Source: Takakia lepidozioides
Lineage: Eukaryota; Streptophyta; Takakiopsida; Takakiales; Takakiaceae
Direction: 5' to 3'
DNA length: 60,000 nucleotides
Assembly: GCA_030704615.1 (NCBI GenBank)
Contig: CM060733.1
Location: 3,288,001-3,348,000 of the forward strand
In this document: positions 33,013 to 45,500 of the stretch, piece after piece
Numbering within the stretch: the stretch's first letter is position 1
Layout: each line of letters begins with the position of its first letter
Position numbers and translations under genes: made by a program
The notes under the pieces: generated by a model
What the model saw: the letters and a program-made list of their open reading frames with translations, nothing else
What the model was told of the DNA's origin: nothing
The model's database searches: none

Positions 33013-35535
33013 TTAAGCCAATTTACCTCTCCCACTTTTATAAGCTAGCAGCCTCGTCCCCATCTTCTTCCAAAGTGTCCTCCAAAATTTACTCGTAAAC
33101 TTTGGATCGCGGTCCGAGACAATATCCTTCGGGACTCCATGATGTTTTAAGACGTGGGCGAAGTAAAGTCGCCCTGTCTCTTGCGCCGTTGCCGTCTCCT
33201 TGGTGGGGATGAAATGGCCCATTTTACTGAACCTATCCACCACCACCATGATTGCATCGAATCCTTTTGACAGCGGCATAGCAGTCATGAAATCCATCGA
33301 GACGCTTTCCCAAGTCCCCTCTGGAATCGGCAAGGGTTGTAACAGCCCCGCTTGCTTTTTGTACTCGCTCCGGTTTTGTTGGCATGTGGTGCATGTCTTG
33401 ACATACTCCTTTGCCTCCTCCCTCAGTTTGGGCCAGAAATACTCTTTCTTTAAGAGTGCCGTAGTGCGCTTGGCTCCGCCGTGGCCCGCAAGCGGGCTAT
33501 CATGGCATTCTCTCAAGAGACTATCTCTGATCCCTCCCTTCGGCACGTAGAGACGCTTTTGCTTATACCGGAGCAGTCCATTTTGTAAGTGGAATTGCGA
33601 TTTAACCCCCCTCCTCAAGTCTTGCATCACGGACTTCGCCAGCTCATCCTTCTGGCAAGCCTTCCGGATCTTCCTTTGGAGCGCCGTCTCGCCCCTGTAC
33701 ACCATCAGGAGCTGCTGCTTTATACTTAAAGCATCGGCCACCACATTGTCACGTCCCGGTTTGTATTGGATATCCACGTCAAACACCGCCAAAGTATCTT
33801 GCCACCTAAGTTGTTTTGGGGACAACTTGGGCTGCGTGGCAAAATACTTCACCGTAACATTGTCCGTGAACACCTTCACTGGGTTGGAACCAACATAGTG
33901 GCGCCAAAGCTCAAGACAGTGCACCACCGCCTTCATCTCTTTTTCGTGCGTCGGCCACCGTCGCTCCACTTCGTTCAGTTTCTTACTTTCGTAACCCACT
34001 GGACGTCCATCTTGCATCAGTACACCCCCAATCGCAAAGTCCGACGCATCTGTATGAATCTCGAACGGCCGATCGACCTCCGGGATTTTCAAGACTGGAG
34101 CTTCCGCCATCCGCTGCTTCAATTCAGCAAAAGCTTGGCCACACAAGGTGTTCCATACCCAGACTTTGGATTTACACAGAAGGTCTGACAACGGCCCCGC
34201 GATCTTGGCAAAATTTCTCACATACTTCCGGTAATAGGAGGCGAGTCCTAGGAAGGATCGCACTCCCGGGACCGAAGTCAGAGGCTCCTAGTCCAAGATC
34301 GCCCTCACCTTTCTGTCATCCATTTTGATCCCATCCTGTGTAATCACATGCCCCAGGAACTCCACTTTTGTGACCCCGAATTCGCACTTTGAAGCTTTGG
34401 CATACAGCTTCCCTTCCCGCAATTTCTGGAACACCCTTTTGAGGTGCTCCAGGTGCTCTTCTTTTGTTTTCGAATACACCAAGATGTCGTCGATGTACAC
34501 GATCACAAAATCATCCAACCACTCCTGGAAAAGGCTGTTCATCAGCGTGCTAAAGGTCGTGGGTGCATTGGTGAGCCCAAAAGGCATCACCAAGAACTCA
34601 TATGAACCATACCTTGTCCTGCACGCGGTCTTCTCCTCATCTCCTTCCGCCACTCGAATTTGATGATAGCCGGAGCGCAGATCGATCCGGCTGAAATACT
34701 TCGCTCCTGCCAACCGATCGAAAAGGTCGTCGATCCTTGGCAAAGGATACCGGTTTTTGATAGTCACCTTATTCAAAGCCCTGTAATCGACACACATCCG
34801 TAGCGTCCCATCCTTCTTGTCTGCGAATAGCACCGGGGCTCCGTAAGGTGACTTACTCGGCCGGATGTACCCCTTTGACATTAGATCTTTGAGCTGAGTC
34901 TTCAGCTCGACCAACTCTCTGTGGCTTAACCGGTAGGGCGCCTTGGCAGGCGGTTCCGATCCCGGTATCACCTCAATCTTGTGGTCAGCTCCTCTTCGTG
35001 GTGGCAAGCCGCTTGGTAAATCCTCCGACATCACATCCTGGTATCTCTCCAAAATCCCCTTGATCCAATCTGGGCTCGGCTCCCCATCGCCTTCTCCCTT
35101 CACTTCTCTAATGTAAAGCAAAAACTGTGGCTCGTGTGCCTCCTCCACGGCCCACTCCCTTGCTGACAGAAGGTTCATTCGCCCTCCCACGGGTTTGGGC
35201 ATTTCCGACACTCGTAAGATCTCCCCACCATTCCCACATGACAGCGTGACTACTCTCTTGCGGCCATCTATGACCGCTCCGGATTTGCTCAAAAAAGTCA
35301 TCCCCAAAATGAGATCTACTCCATCGATCTCGCAGATGGTGAAGTTCTCACGTCCCTCCCAACTCCCCAGTTGAAGAGGAACATCAAATGCTAACCTTGT
35401 CGTCAATTGCGGTTCTCCTTTGGCAGAACGCACCTCAATAGAGGCCCCCACGTCACTTGTCGGGAGTCCCAACTTTTGTGCCGTTGCCGGTGTCATGAAG
35501 GAGTGCGACGCTCCTGTGTCCACCAAACGACACAT
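33013..35535 (-). pseudogene. Ty3/gypsy retrotransposon pol: protease, reverse transcriptase, RNase H, truncated integrase
   Basis: Read 35535 to 33013, this is a Ty3/gypsy polyprotein. The aspartic protease has [13 protein letters not shown] and DLILGMTFL. The reverse transcriptase has [38 protein letters not shown] and the catalytic [14 protein letters not shown] at 34286-34288 (about ILD*EP) interrupts the connection, and the same frame resumes with RSFLGLASYYRKYV, RNase H (FEIHTDASDFAIGGVL, FTDN, DNVVADALS), the integrase zinc domain (H..H, CTTCQ) and catalytic Asps in MDFM and SDRDPKF. The reading ends at KKMGTRL, before the third catalytic residue, so the integrase is truncated. The element cannot be autonomous. 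It shows the usual order for this superfamily. Confidence 0.95.
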
Positions 35536-36799
35536 TAGTTCTGGATATTATCCCATCCACGAACAATAACTGACTCCCTTTACGTAAGGCGCCAATTTCC
35601 TGATACAACTCACAAGAAAATTTGCCTACCTTGCAAGTCCTGGCGACCACCGCTTCCACCAAGCGACTGATGGTATCTTCCGACAGCTCTGTGGTCGCCC
35701 GAGTCATGTTCAATTGCCGGGGCTTCGTGCACTTCTTGGCCATGTGCCCGGGCTCCCCACAATTGAAACACACTCCATCAAAGGTTGCCTTCTGTGCGCC
35801 ATAGGCCGCTCCACCCGCTTTTCCTTTCGAAGCACCGGGTGCCGCCTTGGCTTGTGATGGCCCTCCCTTTGATTTCCACGAGCCATTGTCGCCGCGTGGC
35901 CTATCCCACTTCTTTTCCGGTCGGAAGGAGCCACCTTCCCGCCGGGTCTTCTTGTGATTCAGCTCCGTACGGCCTTGTCTTTCACCCCTAGGGACATCTG
36001 AGAAACATTCAGCCCTCTCAATTGCCTCGTTCAAAGTCTTAGGTGGCTTCTCCTCCAACTTCCGCCTGGCCCATGGGGCCAGTCCCGCCACAAAGTTGAA
36101 GACCATTTCCGGTTCTGCCATGTCTGCGACTTCGAGCAAAAGCACATTGAAAGCCTGGACATATCCCCGAGTGTCGTCTGTTTGCTTCAAATTCCTCATC
36201 TTGTCCCGGGCAAGCCAGGACGCGTTGAGGGGCACAAACTGTCTCTTCATCAATTCCTTGAACCCACTCCAGTTCAAGGTTTCCGGGCTTGGACCTCGGT
36301 CATGAAGGCGTTTCTGCCACCATTGTTGAGCATAGCCCCTCAAATAGGTGGGAGCCACTTCCACCCGGTCCTCGTCACTCAACTTGGCCGCCCGGAAGTA
36401 CTGCTCTAGCTCCAGGAGCCAGGTGTTGAGTGCCTTCCGATTTCGGACGCCCTCGAAGGTGCCGGGTTCTTTAGGCTTCAACTTAAATTTTGCCTTAGTG
36501 GAAGTGTCATTAGCCGCCTTCAACACGTCTTTCAATGTCCCGCCAAATTGCGCCAATAACCCTTCCCAAAAGGCTGTCGGCATGGGAGGCATCTGTTGGT
36601 CGGTCGGAGCTCTCAGGGATTCCTCGGGCTCCGACTCCTCAGATTCCTCCTGCTCTTGAGCGGCCTCGTTTTTGGAGACATGCATCGCTTCCTCAAACGG
36701 CCGCCTCGGTGACACGTCGCCCCCATCGGGCTCACCAGGATGAGCGTAGCTACGGCGTGAGCCCAGCCCCGTGAGCCTGGGAGCTGAGCTCACGTCCAA
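35453..36799 (-). pseudogene. Ty3/gypsy gag with CCHC zinc knuckle, 5'-truncated
   Basis: A 448-residue frame carries the retrotransposon gag core (TFEGVRNRKALNTWLLELEQ, ending in YLRGYAQQWWQ..L and FVPLNASWLARDKM) and a zinc knuckle CFNCGEPGHMAKKC. Near its end the gag frame reads FVDGII and then leaves the protease frame by one base. The protease frame opens only a few codons earlier ([13 protein letters not shown]), so a one-base insertion at about 35550 in an ancestral single gag-pol ORF explains it at least as well as programmed frameshifting. No 5' LTR or primer binding site follows to the right, so the element is truncated near 36800. Confidence 0.9.
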
Positions 36800-37161
36800 G
36801 CTAGAAAGCGTGAGCTGAGCTCACGCTTCAGGGAAGCGTGAGCGGCACCAATCTGCTGGAGAAGAAGGTCCTATAGGCGAGGATTGCAGGAAGAGGGCCT
36901 ATTACCATGGACAAAACAAAGGGGGACCAACACACACCATGTGTGCAATGCCCGCTCAAAAACAGAAATATGAAAACATGGCAGATTTGAGCTCAGAATG
37001 ATTGTCACAGTTTATTTCAATTCACAGATAGACGCTTACAATGAATTGCATGTGCATTTGCCCTGGTTCCGTAAACGAAATCCATATGTTTGTCAGAAAT
37101 GCAAAGTCTTCACACGGCAACCTGCAAACCAGCATGGGAAGCGGGCATGGCTCGTATGTGT
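36800..37161. other. Junction between the truncated Ty3 element and MULE A
   Basis: Near 36783-36845 there is a short palindromic cluster (CGTGAGCTGAGCTCACG and related AGCGTGAGC motifs), which may mark the junction or a MULE terminus. The rest shows no gene. Confidence 0.4.
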
Positions 37162-40100
37162 TCAAAGAGAAGTTGGCGGAGCTCCACGCGAGGTGTCCCG
37201 CTGTAGAAGGGTGTTCACTTCTCCATAGCCTAGTGTGGCTTGGTGGATGAATTGGTCTCTCTTACCGTTGCAACACATAATCACAAGGTATATGTAATAT
37301 TGATGCTTGCAGGGGACCCACTTCCCTCTCATGCCGAGAGCGCCCTCACGCATCGTTACAAAGTCCGGACAAGTGCACGAAGGGAAATTCCCGACGGTAA
37401 CCTGATATTCTTTGCCATGAAGAACTGACCCAATTGACAGCACTGTGTAAATCCGTCCATACCCCGGAGAAGGGACTTCGGTGATACGAGACACCCGAGC
37501 CTGCAAAATTCTAGCAGATTCCATCTTGCATTCGTGATCTGCACCCGAAGCGAAACGGCGCACTGTTTTTCCATCTCTTTTTGTTGGGTGGGAGTCGGCA
37601 CCGGGTGGCGGCATTGCCGGAGCATGTGGCACATCTGTGCCGACAGTGCATGAGGGCACCACCCGGGACCGTGCAAGACAGAACCCTCCCTCCTCCAGCA
37701 TGCTTATCTCGGTTGATGACAGCGACGTCCCAATTTGCACAGGCCAAATTGTGGGGGGAGGGGGTTTCATTATCACCGAAGGACGAACTGTTCCCTTCAC
37801 GCATTGTGCCATATCGTCCGGGCAGAACCAAAATTTGTGGTCCTTTGACTCCCCACTATGATAAGGTCGGAACAACCCTGTGAATGTTGGAGCTGGAGTC
37901 CCCCTGGAGCCTTTGCATATCTTTGATTTGCATTTCTTGAATGAGGGGGTCCGAATTGCCATGCAAGCCACTCTAGATCCTGGTGGGGTGCGTTCTATAT
38001 GCCACTCACTATCAATGCAATCGGATTCCTGCACCATGGCCACCGCCTCCTCCAATGGGATTCCCGCTGTTGTGCTTGTATGTTCTGCACCTGCTCCACT
38101 GGAGGAGGACCCACCTGGGAAGGGGCGGGCACACGACTCAGTCTGCAGTGGAGACACCTTTGATACAGAGAAATTGACCCTGTCTGGCCGATGGGAATCT
38201 CCATCTGACCCTGGAAGAGTGTTCAATTTCCTTTTGCATGATCCAAATCTTTCCTCGCCTTCCAAATGGGGGATCCTGGATTGTAGAGCGGACCCTTCAG
38301 TGCATCTGTTTAGAGCTCTGGCCATCTTCGACGGGACTCCGGACCTACTCGCAGCCCTTAGCATCAACAAAGTCGTATCAGGGCCCTTGCCTCCACCCCG
38401 TCCCATCAGAAAATTGCGGTACCTGGTTTGTTGTGTAAGTGCACGCACCATGTCATCAGCAGTGGCCACATACAAGTCACGACCTGCTTTGGTAGACTGC
38501 TGCATCCAGGCGTTGTGAACAGTCTCCACCAAATTACATGATGGCATGTCGGCCAAGTCCTCCAAGGACATGTCCTGCAGGAGGCATTGCATGGATATGT
38601 GAGGAACGAAAACAAATGGTAGAGGTTCTTCAAGTGACAATCGAAGAACCCCAAATGAACAGGCACGATGCAAAATTTCTGTTTTTGGGATTGAAGAGGC
38701 TTACCGTCGTCATGAAAGCTCCCCACTGTCTGTACCTGAAGTGCCAGAAAACCAACCAGTCCTCCAACTCCTTTACGTGGGTACCTGTTGCAGCACCAGA
38801 GGAGAACCACCAAGCCCGGATTGCCTGGTAAGTGCTCTCAGCTTCTCCCATTGAGGTGACATTCTTGTACTTGAGACAGAGCCTTCTGTGCTCCAACTGC
38901 AGGTCAGGGCGAATGCAGCGATTTGTATGACGTGCCAGAGATTGAGTCCAATGGAAGAGGCATGTGCGCTCCCTATTTTCCATTGGGACCTTAGGATCCC
39001 CCAAACCAAACACGCGTCGCACTGCATTGAAATTTGCCTGTGCACTATCAGCCATGAAGCCCGCAAAATTTGTGTTTTGTATTCCATTGCGCTGCATGAC
39101 GGCCAAGAGCGAATTCCACATGAGCATTTGGGATTCAGTGTCCTCCAACTGCATATCACAAATTGCTATGGAGAGCACACGCTGGTACGCCGGATCATAC
39201 ACATGGCACGCCATGGTTGTCCAACCCTTCACCCGTTTGCAGTGATCAAACATTAACCAACATTTAGCCAAATCTCCTCCTGGTTGCATACGGCGGACAA
39301 TGCTCACACCACTGCCTTCGCCCACAGCGGACATCTTGAACAAATACACCTTGGACGAGCCCTGGCCAGGGAAGACACTGTTTTGAATGAATTCATAGCA
39401 ACTCCTCCGCTTCAGGTCCATAATGTTGTCCATGAAGCCAGCAGTGTCTGTGCCCATTCTGAGTGCATTCACCTGGTTTCGAATATTGGGAGAGCTCAAC
39501 ACGGAGAAATGGTCCATGACTGCATTAAGCGAATCTGCATCCAGCATAAGTTGTGTCGCATCCCCTTCACCCAGTATGTGTTTCTCCAGGAATGCCTTGC
39601 TAGCTGCAAGCGCTATAGCAGAAGGTGTTGCAGAAGGGGCATTGTGGAACTCCTGCTTCAGCAGATTTCTAGCGATGTCCACGCTATCCCTGCAACTTCC
39701 TTTGGACACAGGATGCTCGTGTGCACCCATATGAATGCAGGCACGAGTCATTGTCTTGCATCGGTGTGCCACCTGATACATACGAGCGTGGCACACAGAA
39801 ACACAGGACGGGGAAAGTTTGCAGAACCTGCACACGAAAGTATTGGTCCTGGGAGGGGCAAGCTCTGGGGTGAAAGGATTCAGGGGCACACCTTCCCACT
39901 CACTTTCGTTTGCTTGAGCGCTGTTTCTCAGGCGAGGGCAAGAAATATTCTGGCACTTACAATGCCCAATGCAGACCGACCTCCAAAATTTCAAGCCAAT
40001 GTCGTTATGGATGTTCGACGTTTTTGTCCTGCACCAAGGATGTCCGTCATGTTTCTTGTCCATGCCCTGTAAAAGCCCAGCCAGTCCAGTGGAAGAGGTG

Positions 40101-40738
40101 GGAGGGTTGAGCTCAAATAGGATGTCCCCATCAAACTGTGCTGGCACGTATTGAACCCGTTGCACAGGAATGGACTCCCAATCAACAAAACGCAGCTCGC
40201 TCTTGCACCCAGGCACACCTGCAAGGGCTTTCAATTTTGGAATGACACTCGTTATCTCTTGCAATTCGTCATCATCCAATGACGGAGTCTGCACTGGCGG
40301 AGGAATCTCATAAACATCCTCCGAGGACGAGTCTGAAAGAGTCACGAAGGTAGTGGATGTGCTCACCTCTTGTTTCACAGGAACTGTGCCCTTCTGTTGC
40401 ACGACCGATGCTGCAGTGCCAGGGGTAACGACCGATCCTGCTGATTATCTTCTCTCTTTTCCAAGGACACGGTATGTGCCTGGAAGGACTCTCCATTTCC
40501 TTCCACACTTGCCAACCAATGGTTTCTCCAAGTGCCCAGAATCCAAATTCCCATCCTCGTCATACACCTCTTTTTGAACAAGGAGAGAACCCAACTCCAG
40601 CGGGAACACTGTAACCAGCTCATCCTCATGAACAACTGCAAACCCATTGTCGTCTGCAGTGGCAGTCAGTGGAAGAGTACCTGCATTGGAATGGAATCGA
40701 GCAAGTGTATCTCGCTCCCTCGACATGTTTTCCCTCAC
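37162..40738 (-). pseudogene. MULE-like transposase A (SWIM zinc finger), two exons, one premature stop
   Basis: Exon 1 (40738-38705) and exon 2 (38574-37162) are joined through a 130-base phase-0 GT-AG intron. The order is an N-terminal module matching that of copy B (EVYDEDGNLDSG, GRKWRVLPG), a Cys/His zinc cluster (KHDGHPWC ... CIGHCKCQNISC), a second cluster (CRFCKLSPSC), and a MULE-type DDE core with Asp in WLMFDHCKR and in FMADSAQANFNAVRRVFG followed by CLFHW. In exon 2 there is a third cluster (FWFCPDD) and a SWIM finger with CTCPDF and WVPCKHQYYIY. A TAA at about 40445 splits the N-terminal module from the rest in the same frame. Without it the protein would be about 1,150 residues. 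MULE transposases cut and paste DNA; I could not define the terminal repeats. Confidence 0.8.
38575..38704 (-). other. Intron of MULE A, position shared with MULE B
   Basis: Donor GTAAGC after FMTT, acceptor CTCCTGCAG before DMSLEDLADMPSCN. The flanking protein aligns with the MULE B junction, YMRE / EMCLDSDTDMPTTN. Phase is 0 in both. Confidence 0.8.
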
Positions 40739-41924
40739 TGAACGAAAGTTGCGGAATCCTCGAACTGATAGCCCGCAATTACCGAAAGGGGTATTAAGAC
40801 AAGCAAACCGAGGTCAACAAGGGTAGCTCCAATCCAAAGGTTGCAGGTGATGCATGCAAAGGATGTAGGGATGAGATGCACCTTCATTTCGGAAACAACA
40901 ACGCCAAGAGGCACTAACCAGAAAAACTGTTTTGAAATACTACAAGAAGCCGTGCTGTTTATGGATGAAAACAAACACTGAAAACGACATGAAACCAACC
41001 ATTATGAAAAGACGGCAACAACCCTGGAGAGCAGTAAACAGGAAGACCACAAATGTCATGAGGTTGTGTTGTGCCAGAAGAGCACAGCACAAACACTGAC
41101 ACTGCAGAAGATACCTCGCACGAATGCGTGGCAGACATGGTCGTATCCGATAGAACCCTTTATGCCGAATGACCCCATGGCGACGGTAACGGTAAAATGC
41201 AAACCACAGGGTAGGCAGTACAACACACGTGGATGCATATGTGAAGCATAACAATTATTGCGGATCTGCAAGAACTGCTCGAAAATGAACTAGCATTAGA
41301 TTTCTACGGCACATCCGAATTTGAAAGAAAGCAAGAAGGCCGCGGTGTATTGGCAGGCGACGCAGTACATCTGACATATATCGCTAGTGCATGCAACGGG
41401 TGTACTATTTTTCTAGCGCTTTATTGCTTGGATAATACGGAGACGACGGAATGGATGAATTCCGTTCGCACACAATAACAACACCCGCATCCAAATATGG
41501 TTGACAACGTCCAATTTCGATTTTGGTTACATGCCATAGCAGCACTTGTTACAAACGTCAAACGAGGTTTGCTATTTCATGAGCATGAGCGGCATGAGCA
41601 GAGTAGTAACACAATCGGTTTTCATGAGCAGAAGTACAAATTTCGAAAATAAAAAACAATAAAAAACAATAATTTAATGCAATGTGTCAGGAAAAACAAA
41701 TATATTATTCGGCCCCTTGAAGGGAAAATTGCACTTTTGACAGTTGTGCTCATGATATTTCGTCTTCCGCTCATGCCAATTCCCAGCGATGTGCGAATAT
41801 GGCGCCGAATTTCGCGGTAATAGGGTCCGTAACCTGAAAAAACGGCGACGTATTTCGCGGCAATAGGTCTCTCTGGCGAAAAATGGTGCCGAATTCCGCG
41901 GCTATAGGTCCCCTCATGACAGGT
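40739..41924. other. 5' flank of MULE A with CATGAGC-type short repeats
   Basis: No gene is seen. At 41571-41634 the sequence GCTATTTCATGAGCATGAGC continues into further CATGAGC copies, and a related GCTCATG pair occurs at about 41748-41775. The first block is shared in reverse orientation with 56509-56560. Confidence 0.5.
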
Positions 41925-42381
41925 AATTCGGCGCCATTTTTCCAGTGCATGTTCGGACTTAGCCAGTTTTCGGCGCAAAATAGGGAAATTCGGCGCCATT
42001 TTTCCAGACACTGTACCAGTGCATGTTCGGACTTAGCCAGTTTTCGGCCCAAAAAAGAGAAATTCGGCGCCATTTTTGCAAACACGGTACCAGTGCATGT
42101 TGGGACTTAGCCAGTTTTCGGCCCCAAAAAGAGAAATTCGGCGCCATTTTCCCAAACACAGGTACCAGTGCATGTTGGGACTTAGCGAGTTTTCGGCCCC
42201 AAAAAGAGAAATTCGGCGCCATTTTTCCAGACACGGTACCAGTGCATGTTGGGACTTAGCCAGTTTTCGGCCCCAAAAAGAGAAATTCGGCGCCATTTTC
42301 CCAAACACAGGTACCAGTGCATGTTGGGACTTAGCGAGTTTTCGGCCCCAAAAAGAGAAATTCGGCGCCATTTTTCCAGAA
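41925..42381. repeat. Satellite array 1, about 74-bp units with TTCGGCGCC core
   Basis: The phrase CCAGTGCATGTT recurs at about 41942, 42016, 42090, 42164, 42238 and 42312, giving a 74-75 bp period and six units. Each contains GGGACTTAGCCAGTTTTCGG and AAATTCGGCGCCATTTTTCC. The first two units are more diverged. A string of short ORFs on both strands is an artefact of the repeat. It lies between the two MULE genes. Confidence 0.95.
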
Positions 42382-42535
42382 ATGGCCCCACAACTGCTTC
42401 TGTTGGATCTCAGTTTGAATGGAATATTGCCTCATTCCAGGAGTTTTGGGGTGCATTTCATTACACTGCAAAAAAAAAGTCTGATACAGCAAAATGCATT
42501 TGAAAATATCCATATGGAGGATTCCGTTTGCCCCA

Positions 42536-45500
42536 TCAATGATTTCTGGAATCCCTAAGGAGGAGTTTGTGCAGCTCGTTCACGCTCAACGCCGGTGCAT
42601 GAATAAAGTCATCAATAGTCACGTTCATCCTCAACCTCTTCAGGTAAATGTAATACAGATGCTTGCACGGATAATACTTCGAACCCTTCTTTGCTTCCAT
42701 CAACGAGAAGTCCGTACAGTTGCAAGTCGGCTCCACTCCAATCGTAATTGTGTATACATCGTCGCGTACAGCCGAGCCGGCCGTTGCCATCCGATACACA
42801 CGCCCAAGGCCGGGTGGGGGTACGTCCACGGAGCTCTGAATAGTGCAAGCCATCCCAAGAGCATTGGCAATCCGAGTCTCATTCAACTTGTTGGGAGGGT
42901 GTCGTCTCTTCACTCTTCCGAATCGCATTGTGGGATGTGCAGAATTGTCCAATCCGTCTCTACTGGACCGAGCAGTCTGCAATGGCTGGGTCTGAGGAAC
43001 CGGAAATGCGTGGGCCGGGATGTCTGTGCGTTGCACCATTCGAAATCCTGCTGCAGATAGAGCATCCGCCTCATTCTGAGAGAGGCTGCAACCCGGTGCA
43101 ACAGGCCAGACGCCCGGAGGCTCCGGCATTCCCTGAATCCCGTACTTGGGCTTGCCAAATACACAGGTCATTATGTCGTGCCTACAGAACCAAAATGTCT
43201 GCGTTGTGGCGTGAGCAAATGTGGGAGTCAAAAATCTGCCGCTGAAACAAGGTGCAGGTACAGCACCGTGTGGGTTCCTCCGAATCATCTCACCACAGCG
43301 TGCTCTCGTATCCACCCGGATGGCGCAACACTTCCCTCGAAATGCCGGCAATGTCCTCGCAATTCTCCACTGTGACTCCGACACTCTTGTCTCCACAATG
43401 GGAATGTTGTATTGCTTTACTACAGATGGCTCGTTATGTTGCCGGGGCACGCGCCCTCTGCTCAAAGGAGATGACGATCTTGAACGTGCAGGACTTCCGG
43501 TGCTCGACGAGACCTCCTCGGACAACATCACCGGACCACGAGGGAGCGTGCGAATATTCTTGTCAGCTCGCCATGAATCCTCTTCTCCGCCAGGTGCCTC
43601 GTCAAGTCTTCGTCTCACTGGACGGGTATGAACATCTCCTTCCAAATGTTGGCCTCTTCGCAGCAATGGCGTGTCCCGAAGGCCCTCTCGCAAGGCCGCC
43701 GCCCACTTCCGAGGATTCTTCGATCTGGAGGCAGTCCGCATCAGCATTTCCTGCCTGTCCGGACCCAAGCCCCACTGTTTCCCTTTCAAGAACTCGTTGT
43801 ACCTGCATTGCTGCATAATTGACCTCACAATGTCCTCCGTTGTGGCAGTGAGGATGTCCACCAGATGCGCCGCAGAGGAGGCACGCCAGGAAGAGTGCAC
43901 TGATTCGGCCATGTTTGTCGTGGGCATGTCGGTGTCGGAGTCGAGACACATTTCCTGCACAAGCACATGTTCAGGTTACAAGCAAGTTACAAATATGGCC
44001 AAGAATAATATCCAACGGGACGCGAATTCATGCAACTCACCTCCCGCATATAGTCACCGAACTGGAGGAAATGATAATGCCACCATGCTAGCCAACTGAC
44101 CATTGCTCCTTCGTCTGATTTCCTTACAGCACCTGACGATGTCCACCAAGCCCGTATGCATGTAAACTGTGTCTCTGCATCATCCAAGGTGGGAGCGCGC
44201 TTCCACGCAAGGCACATGGAACGGTGCTCCTCTCTGAAATCTGGCGCCACGAGCCTGGTTGTGTATTGCGAAAGGCTCTGCAGAAAATGGAACCCACAAG
44301 ATCTCTCCTTGCCTTCCATGGGAACATTGGGGTCTTGCCCGTACACCCTTCGGATAGCAGCCCAATTTGCTTGTGCGTTGTCCGCCATGAAACCACGGAA
44401 ATTGGGAGGGGGCAATCCCGCCTTGGCCATCTGTTCGTTTATTCCCTGCCAAAGAAGCATCTCCGATTGTGTGTCCTCTCCTTTCATCTCACAAATAGCA
44501 ATTGTCATTAGCATCCTGCAGTGGGTGTCGTAGACATGTGCACCCATTGTCACCCACTGGTGATTTGTAATTCGCTTGATATGGTCGAACATGACCCAAC
44601 TGTTTGACAAGTTTCCACTCGTCATCCTGTCGACCAGTTCGATGCCACTGCCAGGTCCACACGTGGACATTTTGAATACGAAACAACGATCTGCCTCAGT
44701 CCCTTGTCCTGGAAACCTACTTCCATGAATGTAGTCATATCCACATCGTCGCTTCACCTCCAGAATGGAGTGCATATCCGAGCCACGCCCAATTTTCTGT
44801 TTGCATGAGACAATGTGGTTTCGGACATTCGGTGAACATACGTGGGACACCGACTCCAGCAATGCCTCCATTTCCTTCTCGTCGAGAGGAACTCTATCGG
44901 AGCCGTCTTCCGACATAATTCTGGCCAATGCCATCTTATGGGCGGCTTGGAGCTGTATCTGTTTGGGTTTGGCACCCGGTCTCAACTTAACCTCCTCCTG
45001 AACGAGCTGCTCTGCTTCGTGGGCAGCCTCCCGCGAGTTCCCCCTCGCCAATTTGTGACAATGGGAACCAACGTGTATGCAAGCTCGGGTGAGGTCAGGG
45101 AAACGGTGCAATACATAGAACTGCTTGGCATTACAAACAGACATGCAGTGTGGTGGTTCTTTGCAATGCGCACACTTAAATGTGGAGTTCGGAACCTTCT
45201 CCTGAGCTCGAAATGGTTGGTGAGCTGTGCCTGTCCAATCGGTCTCGTTCCTGTGACCTCTGGATTTAAAGTGGAAGCAAGTTGGGGAGAAACACCGCAA
45301 CGCGCCCGCACAAACAATGTAGCGCACCCGCACACCATCAAGCATCTTCATGCTGGTGGTTTTTGGTAACGCACCAAGGATGACCGTCATGTTTTCTATC
45401 CATATTTGTCAACATTCCGGACGCCCTCGAGTAGTCCGCCCGAGGAGGGAACTCAAAGAAGATATTACTGTCGACGTCGGCGGGAAGGCATGTAACCAAT

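Noticed and set aside
35453-35535. Programmed frameshift between gag and pol
   Set aside because: The protease frame is closed just upstream of PELMCRLVD and a one-base insertion explains the overlap equally well. There is no slippery site or structure I can point to.
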